A stretch of DNA of 64,000 nucleotides from Aminobacter sp. AP02 (GTDB taxonomy: Bacteria; Pseudomonadota; Alphaproteobacteria; Rhizobiales; Rhizobiaceae): contig NZ_QGGX01000002.1 in assembly GCF_003148805.1 (NCBI RefSeq), forward strand, positions 62,001 to 126,000. The letters are read 5' to 3'. The translations under genes were made by a program, and so were the position numbers. Shown here one piece after another: positions 54,393 through 62,995 of this stretch (position 1 is the stretch's first letter; each line of letters starts with the position of its first letter). The notes beneath the pieces are model-generated. The model did not search any database. It was given only the letters and a program-made list of their open reading frames with translations, and was not told the DNA's origin.

Positions 54393-56936
54393 ATGCTGAA
54401 GGACCTGCCTCTCGCCTTTCGCTTCGCCTCGCGTGAAATGCGCGGCGGTCTGCGCGGCTTCCTGATCTTCCTGACATGCATTGCCCTTGGCGTGGCCGCC
54501 ATCGGAGGGGTCAATTCGGTGGCGCGTGCCATTACCGCCGGCGTTGCCAGCGAAGGCCAGGCGCTGCTCGGTGGCGATATCCGCTTCCAGCTGATCCAGC
54601 GCGAGGCGACCACCAAGGAGCTGGCTTTCCTCGAAAGCCTCGGAACCGTGTCGCACAACGCCGGCATGCGCTCGATGGCGCGGCTGGAGGACGGTTCCGA
54701 CCAGTCTCTGGTCGAGGCCAAGGCCGTGGACGGCGCCTATCCGCTCTACGGGGCGTTGATCACCGAACCGGCGCTGCCGCGCGACCAGCTGTTTGCCGAA
54801 AAGTCGGGCGTCTTCGGCGCCGTGGCGCCGGACCTGTTGTTCGAACGGCTCAATCTCAAGCTCGGTGATCGCATCAAGCTTGGCGGCTCGACCTTTGAGC
54901 TCAGGGCAACGCTCTTGAGCGAGCCCGATGCGGTTTCTGACGGCTTTGGCTTTGCGCCACGCTTGCTGGTTTCCATGGAGGGCCTGACCGCTTCCGGCCT
55001 GGTCCAGCCGGGCAGCCTTGTCGAGCACGCCTACAAGATCCGCCTGCCAGTGGGCACGAGCGAGGCCGAGGTCAACGCTGTGCGCGAACGCGCGAAGGCC
55101 GAATTCCCCGAGGCCGGCTGGAGCGTGCGCACCCGCACCAACGCCGCACCGGCACTTTCGGCCAATATCGAGCGCTTCACCGAGTTCCTGACTCTGGTCG
55201 GGCTGACGTCGCTCGTGGTCGGCGGGGTCGGCGTGGCCAACGCCGTGCGGGCCTATCTCGACGGCAAGCGCGGCGTCATCGCTACCTTCAAAAGCCTGGG
55301 TGCCTCGGGCGGTTTCGTGCTGAGCGTCTATCTCATCCAGATCCTGCTGATCGCAGCCGTCGGTGTTGTCATCGGGCTCGTGCTCGGCGCGCTGATGCCG
55401 TTCGCGGCAAGTGCCGCGCTGCAATCGGTCATCCCCGTTCCGGCCGAAGCGGGCGTCTATCCCGCCGCGCTTGCCATGGCGGCGCTGTTCGGCATCCTGG
55501 TCACGCTTGCCTTTGCCATTCTGCCGCTCGGCCGTGCCCGCGATGTACCCGCGACAGCACTTTTCCGCGAGATGGGGTTCGAGGGTCGCGGGCTGCCAAG
55601 GCTTGTCTATATCGCGACCGCGCTAGGCATTGCGGCTCTGCTTGCGCTGCTCGCCATCTGGTTTGCCGGCGACCGCCGCATCGCCACCATCTTTATCGGC
55701 GCCACCGTCTTTTCGTTCCTGGTGCTGCGTGCCGTGGCCAGTGCCGTGCAATGGCTGGCGCGCAAGAGCCCGCGTGTGCGCTCGACGGCCCTTCGGCTGG
55801 CGATCGGCAACATTCACCGGCCGGGCGCGCTGACGCCGTCGGTGGTGCTGTCGCTCGGTCTCGGGCTGACGCTTCTCGTGATGCTGGCGCTGATCGACGG
55901 CAATCTGCGCCGTCAGATCGCTGGCAGCCTGCCCGAACGCGCGCCGAACTTCTTCTTCGTCGACATCCAGCCAGGCGAGGTCGATGCTTTCGCCAAATTG
56001 GTCGAGGCCGAGGCGCCTGGCGGCAAGCTTGTGCGGGTGCCGATGCTGCGCGGCCGTGTCATGGCGCTCAACGGCACCGACGTGCAAAAGCTCAACGTGC
56101 CGCCGGAAGGCGCATGGGTGCTGCGCGGCGACCGCGGCCTGACCTACGCGAAGAACCTGCCGGAGAATTCGACTCTGTCGCAAGGCACGTGGTGGCCGGC
56201 CGACTATTCGGGCGAGCCGCTGGTGTCGTTTTCCGCACAGGAAGGGCGCGAACTTGGCCTCAAGCTTGGCGACATGGTGACGGTCAATGTGCTTGGCCGA
56301 AACGTCAGCGCCAGGATCGCCAATTTCCGCGAAGTGCAGTGGGAATCGATGGGCATCAACTTCGTCATGGTGTTTTCGCCCAACACATTCGCCGGTGCGC
56401 CGCACAGCTGGCTCGCCACGCTGACCGAAGACAAGGCGGCACCGGCCGACGAATCGCGCATCCTCAATTCGGTGACGCGCAGCTATCCCACGATCACCAC
56501 GGTGCGGGTGAAAGACGCGCTCGACGTCGTCAACCGGCTCGTCGCCCAGCTTGGCACGGCAATCCGCGCGGCTGCCGGCGTGGCCCTGATCGCCTCGGTA
56601 CTGGTGCTGGCCGGCGCGCTCGCCGCCGGCAACCGCGCGCGCATCCATGATGCGGTGATCCTGAAGACGCTGGGGGCGACGCGGCGGACGCTGATATCGG
56701 CGTTTTCGCTTGAATACATGCTCATCGGCCTTGCCACGGCGGTGTTTGCGCTTGCCGCCGGCGGGGTCGCCGCATGGTTCGTCGTGGCCCGAATCATGAC
56801 GCTGCCATCGTCGTTCCTGCCCGAGGTCGCGGTCGCAACGATCGCCTTCGCCCTGGTGCTGACGGTCGGCTTCGGCCTCGTCGGAACCTGGCGCGTGCTT
56901 GGCCACAAGGCGGCACCTGTGCTGCGCAACGAGTAG
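54393..56936 (+). CDS. ybbP: FtsX-like ABC permease YbbP
   Basis: An 847-residue permease with an N-terminal helix (GFLIFLTCIALGVAAIGGVN), a large periplasmic domain, then two groups of FtsX-type helices: residues about 270-420 (FLTLVGLTSLVVGGVGVANA, VRAYLDGKRGVIATFKSLGA) and a C-terminal set (RARIHDAVILKTLGATRRTL). These coupling segments contact YbbA. The length fits YbbP (about 800-850). The start at 54393 places the first helix correctly. Confidence 0.93.
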   Translation: MLKDLPLAFRFASREMRGGLRGFLIFLTCIALGVAAIGGVNSVARAITAGVASEGQALLGGDIRFQLIQREATTKELAFLESLGTVSHNAGMRSMARLEDGSDQSLVEAKAVDGAYPLYGALITEPALPRDQLFAEKSGVFGAVAPDLLFERLNLKLGDRIKLGGSTFELRATLLSEPDAVSDGFGFAPRLLVSMEGLTASGLVQPGSLVEHAYKIRLPVGTSEAEVNAVRERAKAEFPEAGWSVRTRTNAAPALSANIERFTEFLTLVGLTSLVVGGVGVANAVRAYLDGKRGVIATFKSLGASGGFVLSVYLIQILLIAAVGVVIGLVLGALMPFAASAALQSVIPVPAEAGVYPAALAMAALFGILVTLAFAILPLGRARDVPATALFREMGFEGRGLPRLVYIATALGIAALLALLAIWFAGDRRIATIFIGATVFSFLVLRAVASAVQWLARKSPRVRSTALRLAIGNIHRPGALTPSVVLSLGLGLTLLVMLALIDGNLRRQIAGSLPERAPNFFFVDIQPGEVDAFAKLVEAEAPGGKLVRVPMLRGRVMALNGTDVQKLNVPPEGAWVLRGDRGLTYAKNLPENSTLSQGTWWPADYSGEPLVSFSAQEGRELGLKLGDMVTVNVLGRNVSARIANFREVQWESMGINFVMVFSPNTFAGAPHSWLATLTEDKAAPADESRILNSVTRSYPTITTVRVKDALDVVNRLVAQLGTAIRAAAGVALIASVLVLAGALAAGNRARIHDAVILKTLGATRRTLISAFSLEYMLIGLATAVFALAAGGVAAWFVVARIMTLPSSFLPEVAVATIAFALVLTVGFGLVGTWRVLGHKAAPVLRNE

Positions 56937-56940
56937 CAAA

Positions 56941-57041
56941 ATGGTTCTTTGGGCTGGACTTCAACGACATTTGTATGAGAAATGTGCCCTCACAGCGGGT
57001 TTCAAGCCGTAACGGGCCTTGTTTAGACCAGAAAGAACCAT
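56941..57041. repeat. 10-bp inverted repeat framing the BI-1 gene leader
   Basis: ATGGTTCTTT (56941-56950) and AAAGAACCAT (57032-57041) are exact reverse complements 81 bases apart in the 194-base gap before the BI-1 gene. The gap contains no gene. The arms could pair in RNA or be a split binding site. Confidence 0.4.
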
Positions 57042-57130
57042 CATATTTCGCCGGAGGCATGCTGGAGTCCCGCCAGCGGCGCCTGGGTTTCGGCCTGACA
57101 CCCGACGGGGCAGAAGCAACAGAGGAAACC

Positions 57131-57910
57131 ATGTCCGACTTTAGAAACTACCAGACGCGCATGGCGACGGCAGGAAGCCGCATCGACGCGTCGATCGACG
57201 AGGGCCTGCGCGCCTACATGCTGAAGGTTTACAACCTTATGGCACTCGGTCTCGTCATCACCGGCCTGGCTGCGTTCGGCACTATGATGCTGGCGACCAC
57301 CAATGATCCGGCCACCGCCGTGGCAACGATGGGCAACGGCAAGATGCTGACCAGCCTCGGCGTCGCGCTCTACGGTTCGCCGCTGAAGTGGGTCGTCATG
57401 CTGGCACCGATCGGCATGGTGTTTTTCCTGAGCGCCCGCATCCAGTCGATGAGCGTCTCCGGCGCGCAGACCGCGTTCTGGGTCTTCGCCGGCCTGATGG
57501 GCCTGTCGCTGTCGTCGATCTTCCTGGTCTACACCAGCGCAAGCATCGTGCAGACCTTCTTCGTGACCGCTGCCGCCTTCGGCGCACTGTCGCTGTTCGG
57601 CTACACGACCAAGCGTGACCTGACCGCCATGGGCTCGTTCCTGATCATGGGCGTGTTCGGCATCCTGATCGCGATGGTGGTCAACATCTTCCTGCAGTCC
57701 TCGGCCCTGCAGTTCGCCATCTCGGCGATCGGCGTGCTCGTGTTCGCGGGCCTGACGGCCTACGACACGCAGAAGATCAAGGAGATGTATTTCGACGGTG
57801 ACGACGTGCTCGTTTCCGGCCGCAAGGCGATCATGGGCGCACTCACGCTCTATCTCGACTTCATCAACCTGTTCTCGTTCCTGCTGTCGTTCCTGGGCAA
57901 CCGCGAATAA
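57131..57910 (+). CDS. Bax inhibitor-1/YccA family membrane protein
   Basis: A 259-residue protein with seven hydrophobic segments. Family marks are LRAYMLKVYNLMALGLVITG, SVSGAQTAFWVFAGLMGLSL and the C-terminal GLTAYDTQKIKEMYFDGDDV with LGALTLYLDFINLF-like AIMGALTLYLDFINLFSFLL. Bacterial members act as pH-dependent calcium leak channels or bind FtsH. The ATG at 57131 follows GAGGAAA. Confidence 0.94.
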   Translation: MSDFRNYQTRMATAGSRIDASIDEGLRAYMLKVYNLMALGLVITGLAAFGTMMLATTNDPATAVATMGNGKMLTSLGVALYGSPLKWVVMLAPIGMVFFLSARIQSMSVSGAQTAFWVFAGLMGLSLSSIFLVYTSASIVQTFFVTAAAFGALSLFGYTTKRDLTAMGSFLIMGVFGILIAMVVNIFLQSSALQFAISAIGVLVFAGLTAYDTQKIKEMYFDGDDVLVSGRKAIMGALTLYLDFINLFSFLLSFLGNRE

Positions 57911-57934
57911 CACTGCTGGACCAGTCTTGATTTG

Positions 57935-57961
57935 AAGGGCGGCCTAACGGCCGCCCTTTTC
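57935..57961 (+). terminator. Intrinsic terminator after the BI-1 family gene
   Basis: AAGGGCGGCC / GGCCGCCCTT form a 10-bp stem around TAAC, and the transcript continues TTTTC. It lies 24 bases past the stop codon. Confidence 0.9.
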
Positions 57962-58013
57962 ATTTGCGGCGATTTTTGCTCATATGAAGGCAGAAGAAAT
58001 GGTTGCCTAAAAA

Positions 58014-58589
58014 ATGAGCATTACAATACGACACGCCTTGCCGGACGACCTCGATCAGATCACGCGGATCTATGCCGATGCCGTGCTGAACGGCACGGCC
58101 AGCTATGAACTGGCGCCACCTAATCGTGCCGAGATGGGCGAGCGCTTCGAGGCGCTGATGGACGGCGGCTACCCCTATCTCGTCGCCGAACGCGATGGCG
58201 CGATCATAGGCTACGCCTATGCGGGGCCGTTCAGGGCGCGTCCGGCCTATCGGTTCATCGTTGAGGATTCGATCTACATCGCACCCGAGGCCAAGGGTGC
58301 GGGCATTGGCAAGGCGCTGATGCAGGCGCTGATCGACGAGTCGACCGCGCTTGGTTTCCGCCAGATCGTCGCCGTCATCGGCGACGGCCATGCCGAAAGC
58401 GCGTCGGTGCGGCTGCATGAGCGTCTCGGTTTCCACCACACAGGGCGCATGGAAGGCTCGGGCTATAAGCATGGCCGCTGGCTCGACACCGTGTTCATGC
58501 AGCTGGCGATGAACGGGGGCAACGCGCTTCCGCCTGATGCCAACTCAATGCCGGAGCGCAGGTTCCGGGCAAAGGGCGGCAAGGGCTAG
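58014..58589 (+). CDS. GNAT N-acetyltransferase (phosphinothricin/methionine-sulfone type)
   Basis: A 191-residue acetyltransferase of the Pat/Bar/MddA group. Seen are ITRIYADAVLNGTASYELAP, the strand GYAYAGPFRARPAYRFIVED, the acetyl-CoA loop APEAKGAGIGKALMQALIDE and SASVRLHERLGFHHTGRME. Enzymes of this type acetylate methionine sulfoxide/sulfone or phosphinothricin. It is convergent with pcm, overlapping by four bases. A basic tail of about 25 residues is extra to the family. Confidence 0.92.
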   Translation: MSITIRHALPDDLDQITRIYADAVLNGTASYELAPPNRAEMGERFEALMDGGYPYLVAERDGAIIGYAYAGPFRARPAYRFIVEDSIYIAPEAKGAGIGKALMQALIDESTALGFRQIVAVIGDGHAESASVRLHERLGFHHTGRMEGSGYKHGRWLDTVFMQLAMNGGNALPPDANSMPERRFRAKGGKG

Positions 58590-59224
58590 CCAAGCCCCGC
58601 AATCAGCGGCACGAAACGCACGCCGACGAGGGCGCTTTGGCTGTAGGCGTTCTCGCCCAGGCGCGTGATCTTGACCAATTGCTGGTCGCCGAGCGGGCCG
58701 AGCGGCAGGATCAGTCGGCCGCCGGTCGCCAACTGCTGTTTCCAGGCCCGGGGTACCTTGCGGGTGCCTGCGGCCGACAATATGGCGTCGAACGGCGCGT
58801 GGCGGTCGCATCCCGCTGTTCCGTCGCCCGAGATAACTTCGACATTTGTGTAACCCAGCCGTTGCAACCGGGCCCGCGCGGCTTCAGCCAGCGTGTCGAT
58901 GCGTTCGATCGTGACCACGCGCCCCGCGATCTCGGCCATCACGGCTGCCGCGTATCCCGAACCGGTGCCGATCTCCAGGACGGTGTCGCCGGCTCGCAGC
59001 TCCGCCGCCTGCGCCATCAGCGCCACGATGTAGGGCTGCGAAATCGTCTGGCCATGGGCGATGGGCAAAGCCGTATCTTCGTGGGCATGGTCGCGAAGCT
59101 GAAGCGGCACGAATTCCTCGCGCGGCACCGCAGACATGGCTTCCAGCACCGCCAGGTCGGTCATGCCGCGCCGGGCGATCTGGTATTCGATCATTCTGAG
59201 GCGTGCCGCCCGGTAGTCGATCAT
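58586..59224 (-). CDS. pcm: Protein-L-isoaspartate O-methyltransferase
   Basis: A 212-residue SAM methyltransferase: motif I VLEIGTGSGYAAAVMAEIAG, the Pcm-specific HAHEDTALPIAHGQ-like region DHAHEDTALPIAHGQTISQP and the late GGRLILPLGPLGDQQLV. It repairs isoaspartyl residues in aged proteins. It seems monocistronic. The gap that follows upstream (59225-59366) shows no gene. Confidence 0.94.
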   Translation of the reverse strand: MIDYRAARLRMIEYQIARRGMTDLAVLEAMSAVPREEFVPLQLRDHAHEDTALPIAHGQTISQPYIVALMAQAAELRAGDTVLEIGTGSGYAAAVMAEIAGRVVTIERIDTLAEAARARLQRLGYTNVEVISGDGTAGCDRHAPFDAILSAAGTRKVPRAWKQQLATGGRLILPLGPLGDQQLVKITRLGENAYSQSALVGVRFVPLIAGLG

Positions 59225-59366
59225 GGCCTGCCTGCCGTTGCCCTTTAACTGGGGCGGAGGCGCAAGGTTCCGTCATGGCGTGGTTGCCGTAGCGTTCCCT
59301 TGATGTTGCAATGCGACAGGCAGTGCTGCATTGCACAAAATGCAAAGCTCCTATGCAATATCAACA

Positions 59367-59395
59367 CTTTAATTCCCGGCTCACCGGAGCTAGAT
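59367..59395 (+). promoter_or_regulatory. Sigma70-type promoter of the anti-SD sRNA
   Basis: CTTTAA (59367-59372) and CTAGAT (59390-59395) are separated by exactly 17 bases and resemble the alphaproteobacterial consensus CTTGAC-N17-CTATAT (four and five matches of six). The predicted transcript start is near 59402, just before the first hairpin of the sRNA. Confidence 0.65.
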
Positions 59396-59402
59396 ATGGG
59401 GC

Positions 59403-59527
59403 ATCGAATTTGTCGGGCCTACCTCCTCCCAGGTTTCCGACGAATAGGTCAGCGCCTACCTCCTCCCAGACGCTGGCCACAAATACGACACCCGCCGGAC
59501 CTCCTCCCCCGGCGGGTGTTGTTTTTT
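59403..59527 (+). ncRNA. Trans-acting sRNA of the alpha-r14 / NfeR1 type
   Basis: About 125 bases with three hairpins, each showing the same loop ACCTCCTCCC, a perfect anti-Shine-Dalgarno word. Hairpin 1: GTCGG/CCGAC plus CCT/AGG around the loop at 59421-59430. Hairpin 2: GTCAGCG/CGCTGGC (59448-59477) around the loop at 59458-59467. Hairpin 3: a 10-bp stem CACCCGCCGG/CCGGCGGGTG around 59499-59508, ending in a T-run. This matches, from memory, the alpha-r14 family (Sinorhizobium NfeR1/Smr14C, also called cuckoo RNAs), which base-pair with ribosome sites of ABC transporter and other mRNAs. The ends are predicted, not mapped. Confidence 0.85.
59489..59527 (+). terminator. Intrinsic terminator of the sRNA
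   Basis: The third hairpin of the sRNA is also its terminator: a 10-bp GC-rich stem followed by TTGTTTTTT. The 261 bases after it up to 59788 hold no gene; they carry the promoter and the ribosome site GAGGAAAGG of the next gene. Confidence 0.9.
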
Positions 59528-59788
59528 CAGCCCCTCCCCAGCATCGACATCTTCGGCCCGCGATTCACCGCTGGGCTTGTGGACCACATCGGGCCAAAGC
59601 GCCGGTCAGCGTTCGCGCCGCAATGACTGGTGTGGCGCTCAGGGGGGCGAACAGGCTATAGGCAGTGCCAAGCGTCTCCCGGCTCGCTGCCGATGAGAAA
59701 CGAAACGATGATGCCCCGGCTGGCAACGTGCTGGCAAAGCCGCGCCAAACGGCCCGGGGCGGGTGAGGAACGAGGAAAGGAATTCAGC

Positions 59789-61303
59789 ATGAACGTGACC
59801 AGCGAAACGGCTGCCCTTCTCGAGCGGCTGGGTGTTGCCAGGGGCGATTTTGGCGGCGGCGACCTGATCGTGCGCAGCCCGGTGACGGGCGAACAGATCG
59901 GCGCACTGCGCTCGATTTCGCCTGTTGAGGCGGGCAAGGCCATCGAGTGCGCCGACAAGGCGTTCAAGGCCTGGCGCAACGTGCCGGCGCCCAAGCGCGG
60001 CGAACTGGTGCGCCTGCTGGGCGAGGAACTGCGCACTTCCAAGGCCGATCTCGGCCGCCTGGTATCGATCGAAGTCGGCAAGATCCCGTCCGAGGGCCTC
60101 GGCGAAGTCCAGGAAATGATCGACATCTGCGACTTCGCCGTCGGCCTGTCGCGCCAGCTCTATGGTCTTACCATCGCCACCGAGCGTGCCGGCCACCGGA
60201 TGATGGAAACCTGGCATCCGCTCGGCGTCGTCGGCGTCATCTCGGCCTTCAACTTCCCGGTCGCGGTGTGGTCGTGGAACGCGGCACTCGCCTTTGTCTG
60301 CGGCAATTCGGTGGTGTGGAAGCCGTCGGAAAAGACACCGCTGACCGCCCTTGCCTGCCAGGCGATCTTCGAGCGCGCCGCAAGACGCTTCGGCACGGAC
60401 GCGCCCGAAGGCCTGTCGCAGGTGCTGATCGGCGACCGTGCCGTCGGCGAGGTGCTGGTCGACCACCCCAAGGTGCCGCTGGTGTCGGCCACCGGCTCGA
60501 CCCGCATGGGCCGCGACGTCGGCCCGCGCCTGGCAAAACGTTTCGCCCGCGCCATCCTCGAGCTCGGCGGCAACAATGCCGGCATCGTTTGCCCCTCGGC
60601 CAATCTCGACATGGCATTGCGGGCGATTGCCTTCGGCGCCATGGGCACCGCTGGCCAGCGCTGCACCACCATGCGCCGGCTGTTTGTCCATGACAGCGTC
60701 TACGACCAGCTCGTGCCGCGCCTGAAGAAGGCCTATGAGAGCGTTTCGGTCGGCAGTCCGCTGGAGACGTCTTCGCTCGTCGGCCCGCTGATCGACAGGG
60801 CGGCCTTTGACGGCATGCAGAAGGCGCTCAAGGGTGCGGCCGAGCACGGCGGCGCCATCACCGGCGGTGCGCGCGTCGACCAGGGCCATGACGGCGCCTA
60901 TTACGTCAAGCCGGCCCTTGTCGAGATGCCCGGCCAGGTTGGCCCGGTGCTGGAAGAGACCTTCGCGCCGATCCTCTATGTGATGAAGTATTCCGACTTC
61001 GACGCCGTGCTCGACCTGCACAATGCCGTCGGTGCCGGCCTGTCGTCGTCGATCTTCACGCTCGACCTGCAGGAGGCCGAGCGCTTCTTGTCGGTCGAGG
61101 GTTCGGACTGCGGCATCGCCAACGTCAATATCGGCACCTCGGGCGCGGAGATCGGCGGTGCGTTCGGCGGCGAAAAGGAAACCGGCGGTGGCCGCGAGTC
61201 CGGTTCGGACGCCTGGCGCGCCTACATGCGCCGCGCCACCAACACGGTCAACTACTCCAAGGCCCTGCCGCTCGCCCAGGGCGTGTCCTTCGACATCGAC
61301 TGA
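59789..61303 (+). CDS. ALDH7-type aldehyde dehydrogenase (piperideine-6-carboxylate / aminoadipate semialdehyde)
   Basis: A 504-residue ALDH of the antiquitin (ALDH7) group. Marks are GVVGVISAFNFPVAVWSWNA, VWKPSEKTPLTALACQAIFE, the base in ILELGGNNAGIVCPSANLDM, the catalytic Cys in GTAGQRCTTMRRLFVHDSVY and the diagnostic end GAFGGEKETGGGRESGSDAW. In bacteria this enzyme (AmaB) oxidises L-piperideine-6-carboxylate to aminoadipate in lysine breakdown. GAGGAAAGG lies ahead of ATG 59789. No other lysine-degradation gene is present here. Confidence 0.92.
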   Translation: MNVTSETAALLERLGVARGDFGGGDLIVRSPVTGEQIGALRSISPVEAGKAIECADKAFKAWRNVPAPKRGELVRLLGEELRTSKADLGRLVSIEVGKIPSEGLGEVQEMIDICDFAVGLSRQLYGLTIATERAGHRMMETWHPLGVVGVISAFNFPVAVWSWNAALAFVCGNSVVWKPSEKTPLTALACQAIFERAARRFGTDAPEGLSQVLIGDRAVGEVLVDHPKVPLVSATGSTRMGRDVGPRLAKRFARAILELGGNNAGIVCPSANLDMALRAIAFGAMGTAGQRCTTMRRLFVHDSVYDQLVPRLKKAYESVSVGSPLETSSLVGPLIDRAAFDGMQKALKGAAEHGGAITGGARVDQGHDGAYYVKPALVEMPGQVGPVLEETFAPILYVMKYSDFDAVLDLHNAVGAGLSSSIFTLDLQEAERFLSVEGSDCGIANVNIGTSGAEIGGAFGGEKETGGGRESGSDAWRAYMRRATNTVNYSKALPLAQGVSFDID

Positions 61304-61331
61304 GCCGTAGCCCAGCCTGCCTGACATCAAG

Positions 61332-61360
61332 CGCCGTCCGCGAAAGCGGGCGGCGTTTTT
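61332..61360 (+). terminator. Intrinsic terminator after the ALDH7-type gene
   Basis: CGCCGTCCGC and GCGGGCGGCG form a 10-bp stem with one G-T pair around a GAAA tetraloop, followed by TTTTT. It lies 28 bases after the stop codon. Confidence 0.92.
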
Positions 61361-61371
61361 GTCTCTGCGGC

Positions 61372-62316
61372 TCAGAGCGCGAGGCCGGGCACGATCCAGC
61401 CCGCCAGCTCGGCCTGCGCTGCCGGCGCGATGGGCAGCAGCCGGCGCGTTTCCAGGTCGAAGCAGATGGCGACCACCTCCATGGTGCCGAAGGCGTGGCC
61501 GGAGAACGGGTCGAGCATCCAGTTGACGATGTCCATGGTGCGGCCGTCGGCGCGGGCAAGGCCCGAGCGCACCTCCCAGCAATCGCCATTGCCAGGTAGG
61601 TCGTCGATCCGGATCAGGAATTCGAGCGCCGCAGCACCAAAGTGCGGTCCGCCGCGGTCGCTGTGGCGGGCACAGAGTTCGCGCAGCGGCGTGATGATGT
61701 TGCGGACGCTGTCGGCAATGGCGCCGACGAAGGCGTGCGGCAGCATCTTTCCATTGTTATCGCAGGCCGGTTGCAGCACGGCACCCTGGCCAAGCTGGCG
61801 CAGGCTCAGCTCATCCGCCCGCGCGCCGGAGGCCGATGTCTCGGCAAACAGTTCTCCCGTGCCGCGAGGCATCGCCAGCTTCGGCGTCTCCACGAGTTCG
61901 TCTGCGATCCGGGTCGCAACGGCTTCCGGCCAGGCACGTGCAGTGCGGTCGGCAACGGCGATGTGGCCGAGCCCGATGCGGAAGGTCGCCGCGCATTCGC
62001 CCGATGCGCTGTCGAACATCATGGCGACGACTTCCGCAGTACCGTCGCCGACTGACGTAAAGCCAGCGGAAATGTGCATCGACGTGCCGGCACGTGCTTC
62101 GCGCAGGAAGCGTATGTGCATGGTCCTGATAGCCAACGTCGTATCGGAGCCGGGCGCGAACAGGCGGGGCAGACCGGAAAGCCCGAATAGCATGGCGGCG
62201 GCTTCCACGCAGCGCGCCACATAAAAGCGCGTGTTCATGTGGCCCATCTCGTCGCATTCCCAGGTGGCGACGCCGCCACGCCAGACATCGCGCAGCCCCG
62301 ATGTGCTTGCCGTCAT
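61372..62316 (-). CDS. Double-hotdog acyl-CoA thioesterase
   Basis: A 314-residue protein made of two 4HBT-type hotdog domains. The first has WECDEMGHMNTRFYVARCVE (the Asp/His-containing thioesterase start) and TMHIRFLREARAGTSMHIS; the second starts after PHAFVGAIADSVRNI and has DIVNWMLDPFSGHAFGTMEV. Only the first carries an obvious acidic catalytic position. It probably hydrolyses an acyl-CoA in the cytoplasm. It is convergent with the ALDH gene. Confidence 0.85.
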   Translation of the reverse strand: MTASTSGLRDVWRGGVATWECDEMGHMNTRFYVARCVEAAAMLFGLSGLPRLFAPGSDTTLAIRTMHIRFLREARAGTSMHISAGFTSVGDGTAEVVAMMFDSASGECAATFRIGLGHIAVADRTARAWPEAVATRIADELVETPKLAMPRGTGELFAETSASGARADELSLRQLGQGAVLQPACDNNGKMLPHAFVGAIADSVRNIITPLRELCARHSDRGGPHFGAAALEFLIRIDDLPGNGDCWEVRSGLARADGRTMDIVNWMLDPFSGHAFGTMEVVAICFDLETRRLLPIAPAAQAELAGWIVPGLAL

Positions 62317-62522
62317 GGCCTTCCTCCGGTTCCTGATGCGATCAGGCTAGCGGCGGTGACGGGCAGGCTCATCGTCGCATCGGACGATGCCAGGGGCACG
62401 GCAATGTCGGGTTCTCGACCGGTTCAATGCGCCAGATCAAAGAATATGTCGCAGTATCGGCTAATTTCGCGGCCATGCCGTCGATGCTATGAACGGCCCA
62501 TTGAAGCTGAAGGTCACGACGC

Positions 62523-62903
62523 TTGGTCGGATATCGCCGCAAGGGAGCAGGGTTTGGGGTCGCGCTTGCCGCGGCGCTGATGCTCATCCTGCAGACGGTG
62601 GCCGGCGCCGTGGCGCTCGGGCAGGGCACACCGCCGCTCGATATCTTCGGCAACCCGCTCTGCATCAGCTCGGCAGGCGGGCACACCGCGCCGGCTAAAA
62701 GCGAACATCCGAGCCTGCCGGAATGCTGCACGCTCGGCTGCAACATGACGTCTGCGGCGTTCTCCACGCCGCCCGAAGGCGTGGCGTTGGCGACAGCGTT
62801 GCCCGTCGAGCTGGTCGTTCGGTTTCCCGCGACATGGCTCGACCTTTCGACGGCGCCAAAATATGCTCCCGGCAATCCGCGCGCGCCGCCACTGGCAGCC
62901 TGA
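62523..62903 (+). CDS. DUF2946-like copper-cluster protein
   Basis: A 126-residue protein with one N-terminal hydrophobic segment (GVALAAALMLILQTVAGAVA) acting as signal or anchor, then LPECCTLGCNMTSAA, a cysteine-rich motif typical of DUF2946 proteins. Such genes commonly sit beside copper chaperone genes, as here. The start is TTG at 62523, behind GAAGGT; no ATG in this frame gives the hydrophobic lead. Metal binding through the CC-x3-C motif is inferred. Confidence 0.65.
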   Translation: MVGYRRKGAGFGVALAAALMLILQTVAGAVALGQGTPPLDIFGNPLCISSAGGHTAPAKSEHPSLPECCTLGCNMTSAAFSTPPEGVALATALPVELVVRFPATWLDLSTAPKYAPGNPRAPPLAA

Positions 62904-62995
62904 CCTTGCCTGCCGCGCGTGACCGCGCGGATCTCGCTACCAAAACGAACATTGCGCCACGCGCATTGGCGCCGCATATCATGTTGGAGAATCCA

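Noticed and set aside
59411-59511. A word (CCTACCTCCTCCCAG or similar) repeated three times at about 37-41-base spacing, like a short CRISPR or tandem repeat.
   Set aside because: Each copy is the loop of its own hairpin, the flanking stems differ, and the last one is a terminator. This is an sRNA, not an array.
59639-61582. Minus-strand frame of 647 codons opposite the ALDH7-type gene.
   Set aside because: It spans an obvious terminator and the convergent thioesterase end, and has no protein-family signal.
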